A DNA stretch of 45,138 nucleotides, taken from assembly GCA_945871815.1 (NCBI GenBank), contig CAMBXM010000011.1:1-45138 (forward strand), written 5' to 3'. The notes below the pieces were generated by a model. The model saw nothing but the letters and a program-made list of their open reading frames with translations, did no database searches and was not told the DNA's origin. Of this stretch, positions 33,029 through 42,706 are shown piece by piece; within the stretch, counting starts at the first letter, position 1, and every line of letters begins with the position of its first letter. This DNA comes from Singulisphaera sp. GP187 (GTDB lineage Bacteria; Planctomycetota; UBA1135; UBA2386). Made by a program: the position numbers and the translations under genes.

Positions 33029-33282
33029 CGGGAGGGTAGAGGGCGAGTGCCAAGGCACCAAGTGGACGCAGGCGCTCACGGAGGCGACCCACGGTCCGCG
33101 GCGTGATCGTTGGAATGTCGCCGTGAACCACCCATGCCATGGGCGTCAGCGGCGGCCGGTCGGGAGCTCCTGCCAACACGATCCTGATTCAGGGCAAAGA
33201 CCCACAAATGCCGATCCGTGGTCGTGGGTAACTCGCCTGGACGCCTGTGCGCAAACGTCTCATCTCGTCCGGAGCGACGGTG

Positions 33283-35391
<2,109 letters not shown>

Positions 35392-35406
35392 CGGCAGCGG
35401 GCGCGA

Positions 35407-35928
35407 TCAGCGCCAAACCAGCTCATCGATGCGATCCAGCGGCCCACGGCACGATACCGAGTGGCAACTGACGCAGCCCTGCACGATCGCGTTGTAGGCA
35501 CCTTGTGTCGGCGTCTCGTCGAAGGTCTTCACCGCGGCGAGATAGCTCTGTGCCATGCCATCGAACTGCGCGTTGCGTTCGTCGAGCTTGGTCGGCCAAC
35601 TGCACCGGATGCGGCGATGGATCGGCAGCAGCGGCGCTGGTCGCGTGCCCGCTGCCACCGCCTTCCGCGCCGCTTCCAGGTCATCTGCCATCTGGCGCAT
35701 GAGATACGAGAGCTCACTGTCGCCGTTCGGATTGCGCGGCGAGCGGATCAGGTGGCCCGGGCTGCCGGGAATGCCGGGCACCAGCGGTGTGGAGAAGTCG
35801 CATTCCCCTTGGAGCGGAGTCAGAGCCGGCAGGCCGTCGGCGGTGGCGACGGGGGCGGGATCCGGCGACTGCGCGCAGGACCAGAGCAGGACGAAAAACG
35901 ACACGGTCGAAAGTAGCAGGCGATTCAC
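35407..35928 (-). CDS. Lipoprotein with C-terminal CxxCH, cytochrome c'-like
   Basis: A 173-aa protein, GTG start at 35928. The signal peptide ends LLWSC with the likely lipidated Cys18. A helix-rich body (LSYLMRQMADDLEAARKAV, NAQFDGMAQSYLAAV) is followed by AIVQGCVSCHSVSCR, where C152-V-S-C-H156 is a single heme c site near the C-terminus. Helix bundle plus C-terminal C-x-x-C-H is the pattern of c' cytochromes. It could bind gas ligands or carry electrons at the envelope. It ends 16 nt from the hybrid kinase stop (convergent) and lies 44 nt after the DUF1648 gene, probably in one operon. Confidence 0.83.
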   Translation of the reverse strand: MNRLLLSTVSFFVLLWSCAQSPDPAPVATADGLPALTPLQGECDFSTPLVPGIPGSPGHLIRSPRNPNGDSELSYLMRQMADDLEAARKAVAAGTRPAPLLPIHRRIRCSWPTKLDERNAQFDGMAQSYLAAVKTFDETPTQGAYNAIVQGCVSCHSVSCRGPLDRIDELVWR

Positions 35929-35972
35929 GGTGGCGGATGGTGGGCCGCGGGAAGCTGCGTGGCAAGGCCCGG

Positions 35973-36365
35973 TCAAGGTCCCTTGGAGCCAGTCCAGATC
36001 CAGGTGATGCCCGCCATGAATAGCTGCGTGGCCGCACCGAACCAGAGCATCTGGTTGGTCCCCGTCGCGAGCGTTGCATCGCGCCGTTCGGGCGAGAGCC
36101 AGTACTCGCGGTGAGGCACGTTGATCAGGCTGAGCGGCAGTCGCCGAATCAGAAAACCGATGCCGGCAAACACGAGGAAGTCGAAGACAGCGATGCCCGT
36201 GATGCCGATCGCGAACGCCACCTTGCTGGAGTGCCCGGTGACGTTTCCGGCGGTGCTGAAGTCGGACGCCACGCGTTCCGGCAGCGCGTCGTAGTTGATC
36301 CCGAGCGTGCCGAGGACAAGAGCGGTGGTGGCAAGCAGCGCGAACAGTGAAGGGCGGAAGGTCAT
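35973..36365 (-). CDS. DUF1648-like small membrane protein
   Basis: A 130-aa protein with four hydrophobic segments, beginning MTFRPSLFALLATTALVLG. The stretch INYDALPERVASDFSTAGNVTGHSSK closely follows the DUF1648 signature (L-P-x-x-V-x-x-H-F-x-x-x-G-x-x-x-x-x-x-K), normally found before SdpI-like or permease regions. The function of DUF1648 is unknown. The longer upstream frame was rejected because the ATG at 36365 directly starts a membrane helix. It is divergent from the selenoprotein candidate, whose start is 107 nt away, and is upstream of the c'-like lipoprotein. Confidence 0.82.
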   Translation of the reverse strand: MTFRPSLFALLATTALVLGTLGINYDALPERVASDFSTAGNVTGHSSKVAFAIGITGIAVFDFLVFAGIGFLIRRLPLSLINVPHREYWLSPERRDATLATGTNQMLWFGAATQLFMAGITWIWTGSKGP

Positions 36366-36472
36366 GTGGCCGATCAGGGCAACGGGTTGGCACACGATCG
36401 CTCGCGAAGCGTAGAGTTGCCATCGTCGATCCGTCAGCGCACGCTGGCCAGAGAAGCCCCCCAGGAGATCCC

Positions 36473-37390
36473 ATGCGACCCATGTTCCGAAGTGCTGCCG
36501 TGTTTGCCTTGCTCTCCGTGTTGCTGTCGGGGCAGAACAAGACCCAGGAGCAGTTTGTCGAGCTGCGCAAAGAGAAGCTGGCCAAGTCCGTGTTCCAGAA
36601 GGCCGACTGGATGCTCGACTACGACGCCGCGCGCGCCAAGGCGGTGGCGACCAACAAGCCAATCTTCGCCTACTTCACGCGCAGCTACGCCCATTGAGGC
36701 CCGTGCGACATGCTGGAGAGCAGTTTGCTCTCCACCCCGGCGTTCGTGGAGTTCAGCAAGACGGTTGTGCTGTTCTTGCACAACACCTCGCGGGTCGACG
36801 ACGAGCCCTATCCCAAGCTGCTCAGCGAGAAGGGCTTTGGCGGCTTCCCGAGCATTTGCTTCCTGGATGGTGCGGGCGAAGTCACCGTGCGCAACTTGCA
36901 GCGCAAGATCGAGAGTCTGACGCGCACGCGGGCTCAGCTCGACGAGTTGGCGAGCCTGCGCGCTGCTGCTGGCAAAGGCGACAAGAAGGTCGAGCGCCAG
37001 CTGTTCTTGCTCGAGCTTGATCTGCAGATGATGACGACCGAGCAAGCACGTGAGCGCATGAAGACCGTCGAGCTCGACGATGCTGACAAGACCAGGGTCG
37101 AGCAGTTCCTCGTCGACGGCGAGGTGCGGGTGTGGCGCGGGAAGGCCCGCGAATTGGGCGCCGATGGTGTCGGCGAGAAGTTCGTCGCGATGGTGCGCGC
37201 GGGGCGACTGCCGTCGGCCGACATGGCGCCCTACTTCTGGCAGATGGTCCTCGCGTCCTCGGCCAAGTCGGGCGACGCCGAACTGGCGCAGCGCGCCTTT
37301 GACGCGTTGGAAGACGACAAGACCCCGGCGGTCATGCGCGAACGCAATCGGGCGATGCTCGAGCAAGCGCGCGGAGCCAGCAAGAAGTAG
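36473..37390 (+). CDS. Exported thioredoxin-like selenoprotein (UGPC active site), TGA read as selenocysteine
   Basis: One frame of 306 codons is interrupted by a single TGA at 36695-36697; reading continues in the same frame to the TAG at 37388-37390, giving 305 aa. A good AGGAG (36463-36467) precedes the ATG at 36473. A signal peptide (MFRSAAVFALLSVLLSG) comes first. Then NKPIFAYFTRSYAH is followed by Sec75-G-P-C78, exactly the C-G-P-C redox site of thioredoxins, and the fold's cis-proline is visible in GGFPSICFLDGAG. The remaining C-terminal half is helical, without a known family. A perfect 9-bp hairpin at 36714-36734 with a G-initial 3-nt loop lies where a bacterial SECIS should be. It would act as a thiol-disulfide oxidoreductase or peroxidatic enzyme in the periplasm. 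A nonsense mutation or sequencing error is the alternative, but the UGPC position and hairpin argue for selenocysteine. Confidence 0.85.
36695..36734 (+). promoter_or_regulatory. Candidate bacterial SECIS element following TGA
   Basis: TGA at 36695-36697. The stem TGGAGAGCA (36714-36722) pairs perfectly with TGCTCTCCA (36726-36734) around GTT. The loop starts with G at 36723, 25 nt after the TGA. Bacterial SECIS elements need a stem-loop within the coding region just downstream of UGA, with a G in the first two loop positions, at about 16-37 nt. All these conditions hold. Confidence 0.8.
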
Positions 37391-37415
37391 CGTGCCGCGG
37401 CGCCGCCCGCCGCCG

Positions 37416-38330
37416 CTACTGCAGCACGATCTCGACCGCCGCCGTGTGCGCGATGCCGTCCGCGGCGAGCGGGTCGAGGATGCCCCACTGGAACGCAACC
37501 GGCACGTTGGTGAGGCCGGTGTCGTTGGGCACCGGCAGCGACACAGTCGCGCCGCCGACGAACGGGCTCGATTGGGTGCTGGTCAGCACGAAGTACGACA
37601 CGTCCGCCGTGGTCCAGGTCGTGCCAATACCAGGGATCGTGAGCCCCGTCGGGATCGGCGAGCCGAGTAGCAGAAATGCCGGCTGCCGGCGAACCGCGTT
37701 GTCGAGCCAGAGGTCGAGCCTGCTGCCGATCGCGGGCCACGTGGTCGCGCCGATCGTCGGGTTGCCGTGGGTGCCTGGCTTCGCGCTTCCGAACGGGACG
37801 GCGACGCCAGCTGCGTGCTGCGTGAACAGTCGGAACTTCGCCGCCAGTGTCGCCTGCCCGTGCCAGGATGTGCCGTCGCTGATGCGTACTTCGGACAGCA
37901 CGTTGCCCGGCGTCGCGTCGGCCGAGATCGAGTGTTGGTGGAACATGCCGGTGACGCGCCACACGAGCCAGTAGTCCTGGCCACCAGTGAGCGCGACGGT
38001 CTGCGGCAACGCCGGACCCTGCCAGCACCGCGCGTGCTCCGTTGTCCACGTGCCTGGCGCTCCGAGCAGAGTGCCGGGCAGGCCGGTGAGGGCGTCGTGC
38101 GAACGCAGTTCGAGCGTGTGCGGCGCCGGCGCGGCGTTGCCGGTGAAGACCTGGGCTGCAGCGATCACGGCGTTGCTCGGCGCCGTGAATCGGAAGCCGA
38201 TCACCGAAGCTGGCCAGCCGGTGGCATAGCCGCCGTAGGTGGTGTTGTCGTTCTGTGCCAGCCAGAGTTGTTGGGCGGTGAGCGGCGTGGCGACGAGCGA
38301 AAGCAGTAGGGCGGCAAACAGGCGGCGCAT
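37416..38330 (-). CDS. Exported protein with shared C-terminal module
   Basis: A 304-aa protein with signal peptide MRRLFAALLLSLVATPLTA and Gln-Gln at +1/+2. The body is beta-rich with W/G/T residues (FRFTAPSNAVIAAAQVFTG; YWLVWRVTGMF), typical of extracellular beta-sandwich proteins. The C-terminal segment 263-304 (VPNDTGLTNVPVAFQWGILDP) matches the pattern of the ends of the proteins at 27587 and 40405. It converges with the selenoprotein gene over 25 nt. No enzymatic motif is seen. Confidence 0.8.
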   Translation of the reverse strand: MRRLFAALLLSLVATPLTAQQLWLAQNDNTTYGGYATGWPASVIGFRFTAPSNAVIAAAQVFTGNAAPAPHTLELRSHDALTGLPGTLLGAPGTWTTEHARCWQGPALPQTVALTGGQDYWLVWRVTGMFHQHSISADATPGNVLSEVRISDGTSWHGQATLAAKFRLFTQHAAGVAVPFGSAKPGTHGNPTIGATTWPAIGSRLDLWLDNAVRRQPAFLLLGSPIPTGLTIPGIGTTWTTADVSYFVLTSTQSSPFVGGATVSLPVPNDTGLTNVPVAFQWGILDPLAADGIAHTAAVEIVLQ

Positions 38331-38617
38331 CGGACCTCCAGGGAGCAAGAAGCCAGCAGTGTGCCCTTCTCTTGCGCGTCTGCCAACGGGCTCGGGTTCG
38401 GGGGCGATGCCGCTGTTGGCGAGGGTGCCGGCCGCTGGGTCGGCTCCTCTCGATCGATCTCTGCGTCACCGACGCACCGCGAAGTCGCCAGCTCCGAGTC
38501 CGCTCCTGGTCCGCGGTCGCGGCGGCTCGGAGCCCGCGCGCCCGCCATGTCGAAAACCACTCAGGTCATTTGCAGTGCGCGCTTGCGCTGCGCGCACGTT
38601 CCCGGCGCAATGCGTCG

Positions 38618-39937
38618 ATGGACGCATCCGCTGCTGCAGGCCATTCGTCGCTGCCGACCCGCATCCTGCTCGGCATGCTGCTCGGCGCCACTGCGGGCGT
38701 GGTGCTCAACGGGCTCTACGCGCCGCCGCTCGGCGAGCCGGCGAGTGCCGCATGGACCAATGTGCTCTGGTTTGCCGACACGGTCGCGAACCCGATCGGA
38801 CAGCTGTTCTTGCGGTTGCTGTTCATGGTCGTCGTGCCCGTGGTGTTCTGCTCGCTGTTCCTCGGAGTCGCCGGGCTTGGCAGCGTGCAACGTCTGGGCA
38901 GTCTCGGCGGTCGCACGCTGGCGTGGTTCTTGACCACCACTGCGGGCGCAGTCGGCCTCGCGCTGCTGCTCGTCGGCATCATCCAGCCGGGCAAGCAGAT
39001 CTCGGCCGAAGGTCTCGCCCGCGTTCAGGCACAGTACCTGGGCGACGCACAAGCGCGGATTGCGCAGGGTGCGCAGTCGAAGTCGATGATGGACATGCTG
39101 GTCGAGATCGTGCCGAAGAACGTCGTCGCCGCCGCCGCCGACAACGGCCAGGTGCTCGGGTTGATCTGCTTTGCGCTGCTGCTCGGCGCGGCTTCGACGC
39201 GCTTGCCGCAAGAGCGCACCAAGACGCTGCGCGACGTGCTGGAGACGATCTACGAGCTGTGCGTGAAGGTGCTCGGTTGGGCGATGCAGTTGGCGCCGTT
39301 CGGCGTTGCGGGGCTGATCTTCACTGCCAGCAGCAAGCTCGGCTTCGACGTGATGAAGCTGGTCGCGTGGTACCTCGCGACGGCGATGGGTGGCCTCCTG
39401 CTGTGGCAGTTCGTTGTCATCACCGTGCTCGCCAAGGTGTTCGCCGGTCTGTCGCCGCGCCGCTTCTACTCCGGCTGTCGCACATTGCTCGTCACTGCGT
39501 TCTCGACCAGCAGTTCCAACGCGACGCTGCCGACGACGATCCGCACCGCGGTCGAAGAGTTTGGCGTGCCGCGCGAGATCGCGGGGTTTGTGATGCCGCT
39601 CGGCGCGACGATGAACATGAACGGTACCGCGCTGTTCGAGGGCGTCAGCGTGCTGTTCTTGGCCCAGGTCGCCGGTGTCGAACTCGGTCTGCAGCAGCAG
39701 TTGATCGTGCTGGCGATGGCGGTGGTGACGGCGATCGGCGCGGCGGGTGTCCCGGGCGGCTCGCTGCCGCTGCTGGCGATCGTGCTGGTGCAGGTCGGCG
39801 TTCCGGCTGAGATGATGGCGCTGATTCTCGGCGTCGATCGTCTCGTCGACATGACGCGCACGGTGCCGAACGTGACCTCCGACCTCGTGTGCAGTCTGTG
39901 GCTCGCGCGCCGCGATGGCGTGAAGTTGCGCGACTAG
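38618..39937 (+). CDS. Dicarboxylate/amino acid:cation symporter (DAACS family)
   Basis: A 439-aa SDF-family transporter. It has eight membrane helices plus two re-entrant hairpins, with the serine-rich motif AFSTSSSNATLPTT of hairpin 1 and the unwound NMNGTALFEG of TM7. The GVPGGSLPL of hairpin 2 and the D-R-L-V-D-M-x-R-T-x-x-N-V helix are also clear. It imports dicarboxylates or acidic/neutral amino acids with Na+ or H+. The ATG at 38618 was chosen because the longer frame is Arg-rich and passes through the promoter gap. The 287-nt gap upstream has no other feature. Substrate is not readable. Confidence 0.93.
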   Translation: MDASAAAGHSSLPTRILLGMLLGATAGVVLNGLYAPPLGEPASAAWTNVLWFADTVANPIGQLFLRLLFMVVVPVVFCSLFLGVAGLGSVQRLGSLGGRTLAWFLTTTAGAVGLALLLVGIIQPGKQISAEGLARVQAQYLGDAQARIAQGAQSKSMMDMLVEIVPKNVVAAAADNGQVLGLICFALLLGAASTRLPQERTKTLRDVLETIYELCVKVLGWAMQLAPFGVAGLIFTASSKLGFDVMKLVAWYLATAMGGLLLWQFVVITVLAKVFAGLSPRRFYSGCRTLLVTAFSTSSSNATLPTTIRTAVEEFGVPREIAGFVMPLGATMNMNGTALFEGVSVLFLAQVAGVELGLQQQLIVLAMAVVTAIGAAGVPGGSLPLLAIVLVQVGVPAEMMALILGVDRLVDMTRTVPNVTSDLVCSLWLARRDGVKLRD

Positions 39938-40020
39938 GAGTCGAGCTCTAGCTGCTGGTGGTGCGGTCGTGCTCGCTGGCCCTGTCTCCCTTCACACCTC
40001 GCCGTCTGCTGCATGAGCAA

Positions 40021-40263
40021 TCACTTCGGCAGCTTGCTGTGCGAGCCGTCGCAGAACGGCTTGGTCTTCGCGTGCTTGCAGCCGCACCACGCGACCTTCT
40101 TGGCCTCGGTGATCGTCTCGATCTTTGGCACGAAGCTCGTGCCGGCGTGTGAGCCGTCGCAGTACGGCTGCTTCTTGCTCATTCCGCACGAGCACCACGC
40201 ATAGGTGCCGGGCTTGCAATCGAGTACGTAGGGGACGCGACTTGGAATCTTGGGGTCGGTCAT
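40021..40263 (-). CDS. Dual CDGSH iron-sulfur domain protein
   Basis: An 80-aa protein with two CDGSH-type [2Fe-2S] sites. The first is Cys24-x-Cys26...Cys35-D-G-S-His39; the second is Cys60-x-Cys62...Cys71-D-G-S-His75. Three Cys and one His ligate each cluster, as in mitoNEET-like proteins. It lacks a membrane anchor. Likely roles are electron or cluster transfer. The start at 40263 gives a compact protein with a short MTDPKIPSRV leader. It lies 54 nt beyond the terminator of the large exported gene. Confidence 0.93.
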   Translation of the reverse strand: MTDPKIPSRVPYVLDCKPGTYAWCSCGMSKKQPYCDGSHAGTSFVPKIETITEAKKVAWCGCKHAKTKPFCDGSHSKLPK

Positions 40264-40317
40264 GATGGGCCAAAAGGTAGCGTCGCGTGGAGGGCGAGGC
40301 AGCAGCGCAGGCCGCCC

Positions 40318-40348
40318 AAAACAAAAACAGCGAGCCACCAGGGCTCGC
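40318..40348 (-). terminator. Intrinsic terminator of the large exported gene
   Basis: Reading the minus strand, GCGAGCC and GGCTCGC (40342-40348 with 40330-40336) form a perfect 7-bp stem with a 5-nt loop, followed by TGTTTTTGTTTT. It lies 57 nt after the stop at 40405 and before the CDGSH gene. Confidence 0.85.
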
Positions 40349-40404
40349 CGTTCTGGAAGCCAGCGTGTGACGGGATCACACGCTAGCGTCGTCGATCCTC
40401 GCGA

Positions 40405-42486
40405 TCAGTTGTTGCCGAGGGTGAACTTGAGCGTGTTGCTCGAGTACCACAGGCTCGTGCCGCCGTCGATGCAGGCGTACTGCACGTAGAACGGCACGTT
40501 GTTGAAGATGAACGGCGCGTTCGGCACCGGGCCGAAGGCGGGCGTCGTCGTCGTCGCCGGGCCACCCAGCAGATCGAACTGGATGATCGCGTGCTGCGGC
40601 GACAACTGCAGCGTCAACAGGCAGCCGGGGTTGAGCAGGCCGGGGACCTGGATACCCGGCTCGAAGACGGCGAAGTCATAGATGTAGGCGCCGAAGGCCG
40701 CGGTCGCCGGGATGTTGACGGCCGTGAACGTCGTCGACTGGTTGTAGCTCAGGCGCGAAGACGTGCCGAGCAGCAGGGCGCCGCGAGGGCCGTTGGGGCC
40801 AGTCGCCGCGGTCGGCAGCTCACTCGACAGGTTGCGCGAACCGGAGTCCGTGCTGTTGACGCCGAGGCCGAGCGTGCCGCGCGTGAAGCCGGTCGTGCAA
40901 CCGGTGGTCAGCGGGTTCATCGCGCCAAAGCGCATCTCGACTTGGCCGGTCAGCTCGAAGAACGCGAGCTGGAGCGTGTTGATCGAGTGGCCGGGGGTAG
41001 CTGACACCGTGTTGAACTCGCCGGTCTCGCGCCACGTGACATAGGTCACGGCGTTGCCCGGGCCGCCCGTCGTGTCCGTGGCGATGTACATGCCCGCGAG
41101 CGGGTTCGTCGCCAGGTTTCGGGTGCCGAGGAAGTCGTGCCAGCACGCCGCGAAGCGAGCGGGGAAGTTCGACGCGGCGCCGCCGAGCCAGTTGGCGACT
41201 GACGGGTTCGCCGTAGCCGAGGTCGTCGTGGCGAGCCAGACGAAGCCGTTGGTGCAGCCCAGGAAGTCGACCGCCGAGCCACCTGGGTAGGCGAACGGAG
41301 CAAGCCAGCCGTTGGCGGCGAGGTTGTGGGTCGTAAGCGCGTCGTCACCCGTGTTCGCCAGGCCCGTTGCCTTGCTGAGGTCGACGGCCGTTGCGCCAGC
41401 CGCGACTGAGTAGTTGACCGGGGCAGCCAGGCTGTCCGGCGTCCACATCAGGCTGCTGTTCGCAAGGTCGAACACTTCGTTGCCGAAGTACTGCTGGATG
41501 TTCGAGGACTGTGCGTTGCACGCAGCGCCGATGCTGACGACCTTGGCCGGGTCGAACGACGTCTGGCCACCCGGCCCGACGAAGTCGAGCTTGATCACCG
41601 AGCCGAAGTCCGACAACCCGCCAGCGACTGCGGTGGGCGTCGTCGCCGAGTTGCGACGAGCGAGGCCGGTTGCGGCCGCCGACGTGCCGAAGACGATCAG
41701 TGCCGTTGGGTTCGGCGCCGGGGCTGCGGCGACCGACACTTCGATCACGAGGTTGCCCATCGTGGTCGGGTCGTACAGGAACGCACTGGTCGTCAGCGGC
41801 AGATCGATGACGTAGTCGTTCGGGAAGCTGCCCGAAGCAGGCGCGACTTGGACGATCGGGAAGACTTCGGTTGTGCCGGTGTTGGCGCCGACGTTGGCCG
41901 CGAAGGTCTGCGCGGTGTTGACGAACGTGATGGGGGCGCGGATGACGTCAAACGTGTCGCCAGCGAGCGGGGCCACCGGGAAGCCGGCGCTGACCGTGAT
42001 CGAGGTCGACGAGTTCGTGCTGATGAAGCGGCTGACGCCGAGGTTGGCGCCGCTGGTGCCGACCAGCGTGAAGCTGCGGGTGGCATCGGTCGTGCCCGAG
42101 GCGAAGGCCAGGTTGACGATGCCGGTCGTCGGCACGCTCGTCACGGTCGGAACGCCCGTCGCGGTGATCGACTGCACCGTCACCGTCGTCGTCGGCGTGT
42201 CGTAGAGGCGCACGCTGACGTTGCTGTAGACTTGGCCGCCGAGGTTGGCCTCGCCATCTTCGGCGCGGAAGCGGACGCGGTTGATGAGCACCGGACCGGT
42301 CATGCCCTGTGAGGTCATGAGCGAGTTGGCATACATCATCTGGAACTTGAACGCTGTGGTGCGCCAAGTCAGTCCACTGATGCCAGGGGCAAAGAATGCC
42401 GTGTTCAACGGCATGACGACCTGCTGGGCGACGGCGTTGCCGGCGAAGGCAGCCAGGCACAACGCTGCGAGTGAGAATTTCTTCAT
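40405..42486 (-). CDS. Large exported beta-rich protein, unknown function
   Basis: A 693-aa protein with signal peptide MKKFSLAALCLAAFAGNAVA then Gln-Gln at +1. It is rich in Thr, Ala, Val and Gly with short repeated beta segments and few charges, such as VNRVRFRAEDGEANLGGQVYS near the N-terminus and GAYIYDFAVFEPGIQVPGLLNPGC near the end. The C-terminal stretch 650-693 (VPNAPFIFNNVPFYVQ) shows the module shared with the 27587 and 37416 proteins. It may be a surface or appendage protein. A strong terminator follows. The start at 42486 has the signal peptide directly. The 220-nt gap before it is shared with the divergent DUF1592 gene. Confidence 0.85.
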   Translation of the reverse strand: MKKFSLAALCLAAFAGNAVAQQVVMPLNTAFFAPGISGLTWRTTAFKFQMMYANSLMTSQGMTGPVLINRVRFRAEDGEANLGGQVYSNVSVRLYDTPTTTVTVQSITATGVPTVTSVPTTGIVNLAFASGTTDATRSFTLVGTSGANLGVSRFISTNSSTSITVSAGFPVAPLAGDTFDVIRAPITFVNTAQTFAANVGANTGTTEVFPIVQVAPASGSFPNDYVIDLPLTTSAFLYDPTTMGNLVIEVSVAAAPAPNPTALIVFGTSAAATGLARRNSATTPTAVAGGLSDFGSVIKLDFVGPGGQTSFDPAKVVSIGAACNAQSSNIQQYFGNEVFDLANSSLMWTPDSLAAPVNYSVAAGATAVDLSKATGLANTGDDALTTHNLAANGWLAPFAYPGGSAVDFLGCTNGFVWLATTTSATANPSVANWLGGAASNFPARFAACWHDFLGTRNLATNPLAGMYIATDTTGGPGNAVTYVTWRETGEFNTVSATPGHSINTLQLAFFELTGQVEMRFGAMNPLTTGCTTGFTRGTLGLGVNSTDSGSRNLSSELPTAATGPNGPRGALLLGTSSRLSYNQSTTFTAVNIPATAAFGAYIYDFAVFEPGIQVPGLLNPGCLLTLQLSPQHAIIQFDLLGGPATTTTPAFGPVPNAPFIFNNVPFYVQYACIDGGTSLWYSSNTLKFTLGNN

Positions 42487-42706
42487 GTCTCTGCGTGGAT
42501 GAGGGAAGGGAAGGCGACCAAAATGGTGCACCGGGGGGACGGTATACCGTTGGTCATCCAAGGCGGTAAAGGGGGGGCGCGCACAAGTTCGTCGGTGGCG
42601 CCGACCGGGCGAATGTCGGGTGCGGTCAACAGCAATGTGCGCGTGCGTCACACCGAGACTCGGTCCGGCGCAGCAGCAGGCGACGGTCGCCACCGCGCGT
42701 CGTAGC

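Noticed and set aside
36347-36697. Treating the two halves at 36347-36697 and 36710-37390 as two genes, or as a broken pseudogene
   Set aside because: Same frame, single TGA precisely on a catalytic Cys, SECIS-like hairpin and good codon use on both sides favour one selenoprotein gene.
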